Source of the DNA: an uncultured Rhodospirillales bacterium
Lineage (GTDB): Bacteria; Pseudomonadota; Alphaproteobacteria; Kiloniellales; Kiloniellaceae
Length of the DNA stretch: 64,000 nt
Direction: 5' to 3'
Assembly: GCA_913060675.1 (NCBI GenBank)
Contig: CAJXUS010000005.1
Location: 60,030-124,029 of the forward strand
Shown piece by piece: positions 18,501 to 27,408 of the stretch. The notes below the pieces were generated by a model, which saw nothing but the letters and a program-made list of their open reading frames with translations, was not told the DNA's origin and made no database searches. The first letter of the stretch is position 1. Each line of letters starts with the position of its first letter. Position numbers and translations under genes: made by a program.

Positions 18501-21500
18501 AATCCTCTTCTCCAGAAATAATGAATTCTGGCCTTGTAAAATTAACTGTTATTATCACAGATGGTGACGACGATACTGCCCGTGATTCTATCGAGCTTGG
18601 TAAACATATCAAATTTGAAGATGACGGCCCCGTTGTTGATCTTAACCTTCAACGTGAAGCTATGCTCGTCCTTGACGAAAGCCTTGGCGGAGAAGGTGCC
18701 GAGGGAGATCCTAATGCTGGTGATGAACTCAATCCAAATGCTGATGATGATGCAATTGGCTATGCTGAAATTGAAGGTACTAGCCTATTCAATCTCACTT
18801 CAGACCCTGGGACAGATGGCGAAGATTCTACGGTTTTCACCCTAGAATTGATGGCTGGACCATCTGGTTTAACTGATACAGAAAGTGGTGACCCAGTTGT
18901 CTTATCCATGGATGGCGATGACGTCATTGGTACCGCGGATGGTTCTGAAGTCTTCCGGATAACTGTTGATGAAGACACTGGTGATGTGACCGTTAATCAA
19001 TATCGGGCGCTTGTCCATGATGATGTCAACGATCACGACGAGTCTACATCTCCGGAAATCATGAATTCAAACCTTCTTAAGCTGACAGTAACTGTCACTG
19101 ACGGTGATGATGACACTGCAAGTGATTCTATTGATCTTGGTAGTGTCATCAAGTTTGAAGATGATGGTCCATGGATCAAACATATTCATAATAATGACGA
19201 TGATCTCGAAGAATGGGATCTAACCTGGGGTGACCATAAAGATGTTGTCTACGGAGGTGTTCATGCAGAATTTGGGACTGATGGCGGAAAATTTACTGGT
19301 CTCGAATTCCATCAAGTAACCGATCCGGATGGAACCGCAGGTGATGCCGTCCCTCCAGGATTTGATGGAAACTTAACCTCTGGTGGTGTTCCAGTTACTT
19401 TTGCTGCGGCAACATTGATTGGTAATACGATTACTTTAGTCGGATCTGCTGGAGCCGATGATGTCATCATGGTTCAAATGAACCAGTTTAGTGGAAACTA
19501 TAAAATCACCTTATTAGGCCCAATTGATCATCCAGATCAAAATGATAACTGGCAGATTGGTCGCTTTGATCAGCTCCGTTTGGCCTTTACTGCAACGGTA
19601 ACAGACGGTGATGGTGATACTGCATCTGCTGATTTCACTGTTCGCGTAAAAGATGATGGCCCTCATGTACATGGTGAATGGGCAGGGCACCTTCACGAAG
19701 ATGACCTCCATCAAAACGGTAGTGAAATGGTCACTGGTTACATAAATGGTGATTTTGGTGGCGATGGCCCGGGATCAACACAGATTACCGATCTGCTATA
19801 TGTTCGAGATCCTGAATACCATGATGGAACCCCTTACCCAGCCTTCACTTCTGGAGGAGAGTTGATCACGTTTGACTCACCTACTTTAATCGGTGGCATG
19901 ATGGTCTTAACTGGGTCTGCAAATACTGGTCCGGGTGGTTCACCAGAAACTATTATTACGCTTAGTGTTGATCCAATTACGAAGTATTACGAAATCGAAC
20001 TTCATAAAGCGGTTGATCATCCTGATGAAGACCGTCTGGGATATAGCGATGAGCTTGAACCATACTTTAGAATTGCGATCACTGATGCGGATGGCGATGT
20101 AGCTACAGCCAAACTTCGTTTCCACATCACTGATGACGGTCCGGTTATCAGCGGTCGAGAATATATCATGGTCGATGAAACTGACCTTGATCCCGGTAGC
20201 TCAATTACAGCCAGTGGTCAATTTGATGTATTTGATTATGGTGCAGATGGTCCGAAAGAGGATAATCCAGGCACACGCCCGGATGAGGCTCTTTGTATTG
20301 TCCTCAACACTGATGGTCTAACGACTTCTGAAGGCGATCTTCCGGTGACCACATCTCAAGTTGGAAATGTTCTGACCGGGTGGGCAGGTGGCGAAGTCGT
20401 CTTTACCTTCACAGTCGATCCCGATGGTAGTTATGAGTACGAACAGTTTATCGCACTCGAACATCCAAATCCTGATAATCATGACGAACCATTAGGACTG
20501 AGTTTTGGTGTCAAAATTGTCGATGGCGATATGGATCGTGATTGGGGATCGGTAAACGTTACGGTTAAGGATGACGGCCCAAGGCTTGATCTTACGAACG
20601 AACGCGGCGCAATGCTGGTTCTTGATGAGAGTGTCGGGTTCGATGTTAGTGATCCGAATGCTGATGATGAAACACATCCTTTAGCAGATCCAGATGCGAT
20701 TGGGTTTGCAGCAATCAGAGGTGATAGCTTCTTTGATATCTTTGTGGATGCTGGTGCTGATGGTGAAAAATCACGTGTCTTTAGTCTATCGTTAGCGCGT
20801 GGCTCAACAGGATTGACTGATACCTTAAGTGGTGACCCTGTTGTTCTATCTTATGATGGTGGTGATATCGTTGGTATGGCTGACGGCTCAGAAGTCTTCC
20901 GTATCTCTATTGATCCAGGAACAGGTGCAGTATTCGTCAATCAATATCGTGCTTTAGTACATGATAATCCTGCGGATCATGACGAATCTACCACACCTGA
21001 AATTATGAGTGCTGGCCTTGTCGGCTTGACCGCGACCATTACCGATGGAGATAACGATACCGCCAGTGATACGATTGAACTTGGTAATCGTATCAAGTTT
21101 GAAGACGATGGTCCTACCGTTGTAATCAGACATGAAGATAACTCTATGCTGGTTCTTGATGAGACACTCGGTGCTGGCGAACCTGGTGATTTTAATGCAC
21201 CGGATGAAACGCACCCGGATGCACATCCTGATGCCATTGGTTATTCTGCAATCGACGGTGATGACCTCTTTATGGTTGATGTTGATCCAGGAACGGATGG
21301 TCTGCAATCACAAGTGTACAGTCTAACCCTTATGGGTGGCCCTTCTGGTTTGGCTGATTCTATGAGCGGGCTTGATGTTGTTCTGTCTATGGATGGCGGA
21401 GATATCGTCGGTATGGCCGGCGGAGACGAAGTTTTCCGCATATCGGTTGATCCTGTGACCGGAGGCGTTGAAGTTAATCAGTTCCGTGCCTTGGAACACA

Positions 21501-24500
21501 ATGATCCAACTGATCCAGACGAAGCATCCTCACCTGAAATCATGCAGTCTGGTCGCGTGAAACTTACTGTTACAGTAACCGATGGTGACGATGATAGCGC
21601 GAGTTCATCAATGGAGCTTGGACGTCTCATTAAATTTGAAGATGATGGTCCTCAGGCCGCTGACGACAAAGAGTTTGTAGATGAGGCCGATAGTGTGGAT
21701 GTACCGCAAAATATCGGTATCGTTATGGACTTTAGTGGGTCCGTTAGTGATCCTGATCTAGCCGCAGAAATTGCAAGTGTGAAAACATTTGTGGAAACTC
21801 TGTTCTTATCGGGTGCTACCGTTTCCGTAACTCTTGTGGCTTTCGGTGCAGATGCGGCAACCATTGGTACCTTTACCGATTTTGCTTCTGCAGAAGCGGC
21901 GCTGGATGGAACTTCAAGAGGTATCATTAGTTCTGGTGCCACCAACTTTGAAGCGGCAATGGAAGAACTCTTCTCTGATACGGGCGGGGACTTCGAGCAT
22001 ATCCCAGGATATAACAATGAAGTCTTCTTCCTCAGTGATGGGAATAGAAATGCGGGTGATGAGCCTCTGAGTGATGTTGATGTTGTCTTGGATGATGGTG
22101 GTAAAGCTGATCTAGTTGATGGTGATATCGGATTTACGGCCATTGGTATCGGTGGCAGTATCAGCCCATCCACATTTGTCGATTTCTTCGATGATGGTGT
22201 CGTTGATAATGTTGGTGAAGTCATTAGTTCAGCATCCTTTGAAGATCTGGCTGACATTCTTGTCGGAACAATTGGACTTGGTAGCAGTGTCTCCGGCAAT
22301 GTGGTGACCAACGATGACGCTGGTACAGATGGTCTCGATCGTATCTGCAGTGTTGATGTTGATGGCGAAACCTTCAGTGTTGACGAGTTTGGTGTTCTTA
22401 GCGGCCCAACCACGGGTACACCATCAGCAAGTTATGATGATGGGGCCAAACTCCTCACCGTCACCACGGACAAAGGCGTTCTGGAGATTTATCTGGATGA
22501 TGCCGGAGGCAACGCAACGGGCGATTACACTTATACTGCCTTACCTGCTGTGCCACACGGAGCACCAGGTTCACCAACAGATGATGTTGTTGAAGATGTC
22601 TTTACATATGCCATTGTTGATAATGATGGTGATAAAGCTTCGGCTGATCTGAAAATTTGTATTCACGACGGCGAACCAGAAGCAGTTGATGACAAAATAG
22701 TCACCATTGCGGATACGGCATCTGTTCCACAGAATATCGGCGTGGTAATGGATTTCAGTGGTTCTGTGAGTAATGGGGATCTTGCTACTGAAATAGCTGG
22801 CGTGAAAACCTTTGTTCAAACCCTCTTTGGTTCAGGAGCGTCTGTCTCAGTTACTTTAGTAGCTTTTGGGGCGACGGCGGCAACACTTGGTACCTTTACC
22901 GATCTTGCATCTGCAGAGGCGGCACTTGATGGAACCTCAAGAGGGATCATTAGTTCTGGTGCCACCAACTTTGAAGCTGCAATGGAAGAGCTCTTTGCCA
23001 ATGGCGCTGGCAACGGTGACTTTGATCACATGCCTGGCCATAACAATGAGATTTTCTTCCTCAGTGATGGTAACCGAAACTCTGGTGCCTCTGCCTTAAG
23101 TAGTGGTTCTGTCGTACTGGCAGATGGTGGTAAGGCCGACCTTCTTTCTGGAGACATCGAACTGACCGCTATTGGTATAGGATCCAGTATTAGTCCTTCA
23201 ACATTCGTCAGCTTCTTTGACGGTGGTGTTGTTCCAAATGTTGGTGAAGTTCTTCTGGCAACAGACTTTGAAGCTCTGGCTGAAACCTTACTCAGTACCA
23301 TCAGTATTGGTGCTACAGCATCAGGTAATGTTCTTACCAACGATGACGCTGGACCAGATGGCTTTGGATCACCTGTTGCAATCACCGAAGTCGAACACGA
23401 TGGTGTGGTTCACACAGATGCCAGTGATGGTAGTGCGGACGGCTTTATCGAGTTCACAACGGCAGAAGGTGGTACTTTCTCCATCAATACAGAAACAGGT
23501 GCATATGAATATGTGTCTGGTGTTGTGGATAGTGATTTTGAAGAAACCTTCACCTATACCATGGTTGATGGTGATGGGGATCCTTCCTCTGCAGATCTTG
23601 AGATTTGTGTGAAAGCTCCACCAACGCCTGAGCCTGCCAATGATATCGTACTAACCAATGATTTGTCAGGTGATCCGCTTTACATTGCGAAAGAAGCATT
23701 GTTGGCCAATGACACTTATGAGCCTGATCCAGCACCTGCACCAACCTTTATCGATTTGGATGACCATGGATTTAATTCAGTATCGGATGCTCCAGATGAT
23801 GTCATCTTCGATTTTGATGACCCTGGATTAAGTGCTGGTCACTTCCATTATGATCTTGAACAGTTTGGCATGGAATCTTCTGATGAAGCCCAGGTCTCTG
23901 TTTATCGGATTGGCGGACAGGGAGGCGAAGGCGGCGAAGGTGGCGGCTATACCGAGGTTGATACAGTCACCGGTGGGGGCGATAACGAAATCCTTATTGG
24001 CCGCGACACAGCCTTGGTTACACGTTGCCTTGAGGCAAAAGCCAAAGGAGATGGTAAGAGTAGCAATAAAGACTTCCTTCGCTTTGAATTGGCAGCAGCG
24101 AGTGCTGGTGAGTATATCCAGCAAATTGTAATCGATCTCAGAGGTGGTACAGATACCAATGCTATTTTCGATCCAAAACTATCTGGAGGCATCTTCGATT
24201 ACGGACCGACCTTTAATAATAGCTCTGGTCTGTCATCTTCAGATGTCACGTTTTCTCCAATTAGCTCTGAAAGTTCAACCCTGACCATGACCTTTGATGG
24301 TACCTCGTTTGGCACCGGGGACTGGTTTGATTTCAATATCGATGTAGATAACCTAGGCGGTAACGATGGTGAAGACTTCGGAGAGAAAGGTGTTACTTTC
24401 GAAGTTACTTGGGGCGATGGAACAACCACAACCAGTACTTACGTTAAAACAGGAAGCAGTAAATCGGAAGGTAAAGCTACAGAAGAAGTCGTGGTCGGAC

Positions 24501-24907
24501 TGGATGATAACCTCTATGGCATGGGTGGTGATGACTTCCTCTATGGTCGTGATGGAGATGACTTCTTGGTTGGCGGCTCTGGCTCAGATACCCTCGAAGG
24601 TGGCGCTGGCGCAGATACCTTCCTCTTCACTGGTCAAGTTGTTGGTGTCGATGTTGACACTGTCAAAGATTATGACAAAGCAGAGGGTGATATTCTTGAT
24701 GTCAGTGATCTCATTACCTTCACTGACGGAGTAGGTGATGTTGTTGCAGAATTTGTTCGGGCAACCGATACAGGATCTGGTACATCCCTTGAAGTATCTA
24801 ATGATGGTGTAACCTATACGGAAGTAGCCGTTCTCGAAGGAATAGTTGCTACCGATATCCTAACTGTCATTCTGGATGATGATGAAGTTATGATTACCGT
24901 TACATAA
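15593..24907 (+). CDS. Giant RTX/LapA-like type I secreted adhesin
   Basis: 3104 residues, very rich in Asp, Gly and Thr. The N-terminal ~140 residues have no signal peptide and look like a retention module (TIATQAGQRLLLNFDATQ...) ending in ETAAG (T140-G143) and a Gly/Ala linker, like the LapG cleavage region of LapA-type adhesins. Next come divergent domains (about 260-830), then about seven tandem Ig-like repeats bounded by DDGP (about 832-2016; four of 178-180 residues are closely alike, three shorter ones differ), two VWA domains with intact MIDAS DFSGS (D2046, D2387), cadherin/VCBS-like segments (SGNVLTNDDAG), and a C-terminal RTX block (from about residue 2967; GGDDFLYGRDGDDFLVGG) with an acidic type I secretion signal. 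A calcium-binding biofilm or attachment protein is the likely role. No type I transporter, lapD or lapG gene is in the window. Confidence 0.9.
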   Translation: MSESNIPRNPGNETPDSSVNEVSTEMVTETVLSIGQEATDVPVNIPDLGSSQTIATQAGQRLLLNFDATQAAAAVDGQNLILNFDIDGDGIPESSILFENLAGDFPEGNAPLLIIDGTEVAADQLINLVLAQAGELPLETAAGAGAGPAGGGGSTYNDDLGGAIDLLNAQGVLGETELEFGLLEGQEDITDPANGTFTVTFVTTTTDVSGNELGGISGTFAGGFEDWLPNQNLPGGDQYKDDDPFVGGEGGEGGEEPVLEFAAAPMQVIFTFVPEDNETLDSVTLNELPDGARLFIGGSDFSDEYTGTFPVTLSPDDLGDVYILPPPDSDEDIIVTGTAAITDPDSGDSATLPFSAEAIIDAVADMPLLSLGRVKCDDGGEGGEDSSGNLPDIQINKGGDDDSAVYLSGGENGIVDEESVIKLPINAELCDKDGSETLTLVLSGVPAGFTVNEDCTCLPDGWEIFGPITVSDSPGGEGGEETLLDSDDDFVQYILRYTGELPDPDAPDLDPSETEDFTTFDGIVAFNTNDYTTTGVDVEGGEGGEHPYPVITDGPTKLLDNGTEDGGRYEDGPTHTNGPVVITVQAIAEEQETDIGTDELTLDNNTAFAESSFVFDIQEDIPEIDTKIAIHIDETDGDQTNAEERVTNDVAGVSEAQSHLAGVMGDDGVSPPDAISQGFRPISDGLNLFTDGSNDEADGSDGPGDTDSPSSPSFSPPDDLEDIRFIDYYGQYSGVNTTDGSPIYLYSSSSDPSVVYGRTSGDSGELAFVVTIGSDLLNDENDIDIYIEQYESLEHPDTKDHDETINFKLNYYAIDDEGDESEIGQLKIKVDDDGPSVELTHDRGAKFILDESLGYDPDDPNADDETHPDANPDAIGYAALAGDSFFDIFVDPGADDEKSRVFKLTLKKGSTGLTDTESGEEVVLSKDGGDIVGMADGEEVFRISVDPTNGDVEINQFRALVHDDPADHDQSSSPEIMNSGLVKLTVIITDGDDDTARDSIELGKHIKFEDDGPVVDLNLQREAMLVLDESLGGEGAEGDPNAGDELNPNADDDAIGYAEIEGTSLFNLTSDPGTDGEDSTVFTLELMAGPSGLTDTESGDPVVLSMDGDDVIGTADGSEVFRITVDEDTGDVTVNQYRALVHDDVNDHDESTSPEIMNSNLLKLTVTVTDGDDDTASDSIDLGSVIKFEDDGPWIKHIHNNDDDLEEWDLTWGDHKDVVYGGVHAEFGTDGGKFTGLEFHQVTDPDGTAGDAVPPGFDGNLTSGGVPVTFAAATLIGNTITLVGSAGADDVIMVQMNQFSGNYKITLLGPIDHPDQNDNWQIGRFDQLRLAFTATVTDGDGDTASADFTVRVKDDGPHVHGEWAGHLHEDDLHQNGSEMVTGYINGDFGGDGPGSTQITDLLYVRDPEYHDGTPYPAFTSGGELITFDSPTLIGGMMVLTGSANTGPGGSPETIITLSVDPITKYYEIELHKAVDHPDEDRLGYSDELEPYFRIAITDADGDVATAKLRFHITDDGPVISGREYIMVDETDLDPGSSITASGQFDVFDYGADGPKEDNPGTRPDEALCIVLNTDGLTTSEGDLPVTTSQVGNVLTGWAGGEVVFTFTVDPDGSYEYEQFIALEHPNPDNHDEPLGLSFGVKIVDGDMDRDWGSVNVTVKDDGPRLDLTNERGAMLVLDESVGFDVSDPNADDETHPLADPDAIGFAAIRGDSFFDIFVDAGADGEKSRVFSLSLARGSTGLTDTLSGDPVVLSYDGGDIVGMADGSEVFRISIDPGTGAVFVNQYRALVHDNPADHDESTTPEIMSAGLVGLTATITDGDNDTASDTIELGNRIKFEDDGPTVVIRHEDNSMLVLDETLGAGEPGDFNAPDETHPDAHPDAIGYSAIDGDDLFMVDVDPGTDGLQSQVYSLTLMGGPSGLADSMSGLDVVLSMDGGDIVGMAGGDEVFRISVDPVTGGVEVNQFRALEHNDPTDPDEASSPEIMQSGRVKLTVTVTDGDDDSASSSMELGRLIKFEDDGPQAADDKEFVDEADSVDVPQNIGIVMDFSGSVSDPDLAAEIASVKTFVETLFLSGATVSVTLVAFGADAATIGTFTDFASAEAALDGTSRGIISSGATNFEAAMEELFSDTGGDFEHIPGYNNEVFFLSDGNRNAGDEPLSDVDVVLDDGGKADLVDGDIGFTAIGIGGSISPSTFVDFFDDGVVDNVGEVISSASFEDLADILVGTIGLGSSVSGNVVTNDDAGTDGLDRICSVDVDGETFSVDEFGVLSGPTTGTPSASYDDGAKLLTVTTDKGVLEIYLDDAGGNATGDYTYTALPAVPHGAPGSPTDDVVEDVFTYAIVDNDGDKASADLKICIHDGEPEAVDDKIVTIADTASVPQNIGVVMDFSGSVSNGDLATEIAGVKTFVQTLFGSGASVSVTLVAFGATAATLGTFTDLASAEAALDGTSRGIISSGATNFEAAMEELFANGAGNGDFDHMPGHNNEIFFLSDGNRNSGASALSSGSVVLADGGKADLLSGDIELTAIGIGSSISPSTFVSFFDGGVVPNVGEVLLATDFEALAETLLSTISIGATASGNVLTNDDAGPDGFGSPVAITEVEHDGVVHTDASDGSADGFIEFTTAEGGTFSINTETGAYEYVSGVVDSDFEETFTYTMVDGDGDPSSADLEICVKAPPTPEPANDIVLTNDLSGDPLYIAKEALLANDTYEPDPAPAPTFIDLDDHGFNSVSDAPDDVIFDFDDPGLSAGHFHYDLEQFGMESSDEAQVSVYRIGGQGGEGGEGGGYTEVDTVTGGGDNEILIGRDTALVTRCLEAKAKGDGKSSNKDFLRFELAAASAGEYIQQIVIDLRGGTDTNAIFDPKLSGGIFDYGPTFNNSSGLSSSDVTFSPISSESSTLTMTFDGTSFGTGDWFDFNIDVDNLGGNDGEDFGEKGVTFEVTWGDGTTTTSTYVKTGSSKSEGKATEEVVVGLDDNLYGMGGDDFLYGRDGDDFLVGGSGSDTLEGGAGADTFLFTGQVVGVDVDTVKDYDKAEGDILDVSDLITFTDGVGDVVAEFVRATDTGSGTSLEVSNDGVTYTEVAVLEGIVATDILTVILDDDEVMITVT
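18086..19159 (+). repeat. Adhesin long repeats R1 and R2
   Basis: Two adjacent coding repeats of 178 and 180 residues (18086-18619, 18620-19159). Each starts DDGP and holds LDESLG, DAIGYA, a G-x-TGLTD-x-SG segment, DGxDxxGxADGxEVFRI, FRALVHDD or YRALVHDD, PEIMNS and TDGDDDTA..S. The pattern is close to DUF5801-type repeats of RTX adhesins. Similarity is clear also at DNA level. Confidence 0.85.
19160..20569 (+). repeat. Adhesin short divergent repeats R3-R5
   Basis: Three units of about 163, 160 and 147 residues, bounded by DDGP near 19160, 19653, 20131 and 20570. They keep the DHPD/EHP motif and the D-x-DGD-x-A end but lack the LDESLG and ALVHDD segments of R1/R2/R6/R7. They are therefore a distinct repeat subtype inserted between two pairs of the long type. 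Confidence 0.7.
20570..21640 (+). repeat. Adhesin long repeats R6 and R7
   Basis: Two adjacent repeats of 178 and 179 residues (20570-21103, 21104-21640) of the same type as R1/R2. R6 is very close to R1 over DAIGFAAIRGDSFFDIFVDAG. The last unit leads straight into the first VWA segment. Confidence 0.85.
21701..22276 (+). repeat. First VWA domain of the adhesin
   Basis: Residues about 2037-2228: VPQNIGIVMDFSGSVS with a complete MIDAS DxSxS motif (D2046, S2048, S2050), TSRGIISSGATNFEAAMEEL and EVFFLSDGNRN, a von Willebrand A fold. It is repeated at 22724-23308 with long stretches of near-identical DNA. In other proteins such domains bind a metal and a ligand. Confidence 0.8.
22724..23308 (+). 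repeat. Second VWA domain of the adhesin
   Basis: Residues about 2378-2572: VPQNIGVVMDFSGSVS (MIDAS D2387) and the same TSRGIISSGATNFEAAMEEL block as the first copy, 341 residues later. The DNA around ISSGATNFEA is almost identical in both copies, which indicates a recent duplication or gene conversion. Confidence 0.8.
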
Positions 24908-24930
24908 TAGATCTTTGTATCCCGCCAAAG

Positions 24931-24965
24931 AAAAAACCCTGCCGTAAAAAGCAGGGTTTTTTCTT
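24931..24965 (+). terminator. Rho-independent terminator of the adhesin gene
   Basis: A 12-bp perfect stem (AAAAAACCCTGC / GCAGGGTTTTTT) with an 8-nt loop and a T-run, 23 bp after the stop codon. The gene is thus probably monocistronic. The A-run on the other side could let it work in reverse as well. Confidence 0.92.
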
Positions 24966-25198
24966 GTTATTTTTCATAGTCCTGATGGGGTGGATACCTT
25001 GTATCTATCAAAACTGAAGAGCAACAGGTTCAAGGAGCTAGAGATTTTAAAGCCGAGACCTCAAGTCCCGCCTGAACGGATACTTCTTTAGCATAATACC
25101 GTTAATCACCAAGGCCAGTAATGGCGAGGCCATTGTAAGCGGTCTGAGACAAATCCATGAATTGCCCTCTTCGATTCTGCTTCTGAGTTGTTTCGGGT

Positions 25199-27247
25199 TT
25201 ATACCACCTCAATATCAACAAAGGTGTCGTTGTAGCAGGCACCTTCCATGATGTCGGCTTTCAAATCGGCGTTGATCAAGGCGTTGACCGTTTGATTGGT
25301 TCCACTTGATCCAAGCCAGGTGCCCTTAGGGGAATAGATTATTGCGGGTTTAACTTTGTCCGTGATTGCCGCAATAAGAAAAACTTCACCCAAGTCATTC
25401 CAAATCCTTACTTTATCGCCCTCTTTGATATCTCTTTTTTGGGCGTCATCTGGATTGATTTCCAGTTTTTCCGGCCCCATTGATTCTTGATTGCCGCCAA
25501 AAGTGGCATTGGTTCGTTTGCTGGAAGAGGGAGTAATCAAGGTCAGGGGATATGATTGATCGACCTTTTCATATCTTGGGAGCCCATATCCAAACTGGTT
25601 TTCCAATTCTTCTGAATAAAGTTCAATCTTCGCTGTTTTGGTGCCGGGGAAAACCGTTTTGCACATAATGAGTTCCTGATCATTTTCGGCCATCATAGGC
25701 AGGGAACGATCAAGAGATATTTTACTCGGGCGTACCCCTTTCATTTGGGGGGCTGCAGGGTCATAAGCCTCATCCATCAACTGGTAATCATCGACCTTAA
25801 ATATAGGGTCATCCATGCCAAATTTTTCAGCCAGACGCCGGAAGATTTCTGTATTGGGGAGGGAGGCACCTACGGTTGGGATAACAGGTTCTGCGCGTTG
25901 TAAATGGGTTTGTCCGTATGCTGCGTAGATATCGGGAAATTCAAAATGGCTGGCCGCTGGGAGAATGATATCTGCGTAGGCCATGCTGTCGTTCATTTCA
26001 ACGTCGCAACCAACGATGAAAACATCTTCGCGACTAAGCGCGCGACGCATCCTGTTTTGATCAGGATGGGTGCAAACAGGGTTATGGTTATAGATAAACA
26101 CGGCTTTGATGGGGGGCGCCAGACTATCATCGAGAATATGTTTCGCAACATCGACGATGTTGAGCATTCTTGTCCCCTCAGGAGCCAAGTCAGGCCTTCT
26201 TAATTTGTTTGAAGTTGCTGGAAACGCGAGGCCTTGCTTGGCGATGATACCCGCGCCAGACCGCCCTATGTTTCCGCTTAAAACCTGAAGAGCCATTGCA
26301 GAACGGATGGATGATCCGCCGTTGCGACCTCTTTCTGCACCGTTCCCAAACGACATAGATACGTTTTGTGCTGAAGTGTAATAGTTTAAAAGTTCTTCAA
26401 TTTGGCGAAGGGGGATTTGACAAATGGTTGAAGCATCTTCCAAAGAGTACTTTCTTGCCGCTTCCATATAAACATCGAAGCCATGTACCCAACGCTCAAT
26501 AAAGGCTTCATCAAGAGCGTGACGCCTTTCGAGTTCTGCGGCCAAAGCGAGGAACAAAACGATGTCCGTCCCTGGTTTGATCTGTAAGTAAAGGTCAGCC
26601 TGATCCGCAATTTTCACTTTCTTGGGATCAATCACGATCAGCTTTGCGCCGTTCTTTTTGGCGGTTTTGATGATCCGGGCCATATGCATATTTGATACGG
26701 TGATGTTATTACTCGCGATAACCAGAAGGTCTGATTTTTCAGCCTGCTCGGGTTCCATACCAGGAGCATTACCAAAAAGGCTGGTATAGGCTGTTCCTCT
26801 TACCGCGCCACATAGCGGTCCTCTATCGAGTTGGGTTGCCCCTAATTTATGGAAGAACCTAAAATCCATAGACCCGCCCGCAAGTTGCCCGTGAGGTCCT
26901 GCATAATTGAAAGGCAAAACGGATTCCGGACCGTGGTTTTCTATCGCTTTTGTTAAACCAGCGTGCACACGATCCAGCGCTTCATCCCAGCTTATCGGAC
27001 TGTATTCTAATGATCCGCGCGGACCTGTTCTAAGAAGGGGCTGTGTTAAACGCCGTTCACCATGAATGAAATCAGGATAGTAGCTTTTGACTTTTTTACA
27101 TATAGCGCCAGCCGTATAGGGATTAGCTTTTGACCCTCGAACCTCGATTATTTTTTTACCATCAGTTAAGATGGATAGACTGCATGTGTCTGGACAATCG
27201 AGAGGGCATACGCTTGGTTTTTCTTGTAAGGTCGCTGACGTCGTCAT
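25199..27247 (-). CDS. Molybdopterin-dependent oxidoreductase (DMSO reductase/formate dehydrogenase-like)
   Basis: 682 residues. An N-terminal [4Fe-4S] motif (C14, C18, C22, C50) is followed by the molybdopterin oxidoreductase domain with the GPLCGAVRG region, SDLLVIASNNITVSNMHMARII, LIVIDPKKVK and FGNGAERGRNGGSSIRSAMALQVLSGNIGRSG, and a C-terminal dinucleotide-binding domain starting near residue 575 (LTLITPSSSKRTN). No Tat signal is seen, so it is likely cytoplasmic. The substrate is unknown; such short single-subunit members are often annotated as formate dehydrogenase-like. It is 161 bp downstream of the LysR gene on the same strand. Confidence 0.85.
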   Translation of the reverse strand: MTTSATLQEKPSVCPLDCPDTCSLSILTDGKKIIEVRGSKANPYTAGAICKKVKSYYPDFIHGERRLTQPLLRTGPRGSLEYSPISWDEALDRVHAGLTKAIENHGPESVLPFNYAGPHGQLAGGSMDFRFFHKLGATQLDRGPLCGAVRGTAYTSLFGNAPGMEPEQAEKSDLLVIASNNITVSNMHMARIIKTAKKNGAKLIVIDPKKVKIADQADLYLQIKPGTDIVLFLALAAELERRHALDEAFIERWVHGFDVYMEAARKYSLEDASTICQIPLRQIEELLNYYTSAQNVSMSFGNGAERGRNGGSSIRSAMALQVLSGNIGRSGAGIIAKQGLAFPATSNKLRRPDLAPEGTRMLNIVDVAKHILDDSLAPPIKAVFIYNHNPVCTHPDQNRMRRALSREDVFIVGCDVEMNDSMAYADIILPAASHFEFPDIYAAYGQTHLQRAEPVIPTVGASLPNTEIFRRLAEKFGMDDPIFKVDDYQLMDEAYDPAAPQMKGVRPSKISLDRSLPMMAENDQELIMCKTVFPGTKTAKIELYSEELENQFGYGLPRYEKVDQSYPLTLITPSSSKRTNATFGGNQESMGPEKLEINPDDAQKRDIKEGDKVRIWNDLGEVFLIAAITDKVKPAIIYSPKGTWLGSSGTNQTVNALINADLKADIMEGACYNDTFVDIEVV

Positions 27248-27408
27248 GTTGGTACGGGCTCCACGCGCTTTTGATCAAGCGGCTATATGTTCTTTCCTGA
27301 CAAATATCTAATCCTCTGCAAAAGGAGAAGAAGTGGTCAGCATAGAGCCAATTTTTACCGCACGTAGGTCCGTTTATGAGAAGGTGATGGAGCCACTTGG
27401 TCTTTGTG

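Noticed and set aside
18086..21640. Regular repeats taken as a possible CRISPR array
   Set aside because: The repeats are 440-540 bp, coding and in frame; no short direct repeats with unique spacers exist.
21652..22413. Long open frame on the minus strand inside the adhesin gene (253 codons)
   Set aside because: It is Ser/Thr/Pro-rich, with no family resemblance, and mirrors the codon bias of the plus-strand repeats; the same artefact appears opposite other adhesin repeats.
25102..25158. 18-residue minus-strand frame with a GAGGG motif before its ATG
   Set aside because: Too short to support; no hydrophobic pattern or conservation can be seen.
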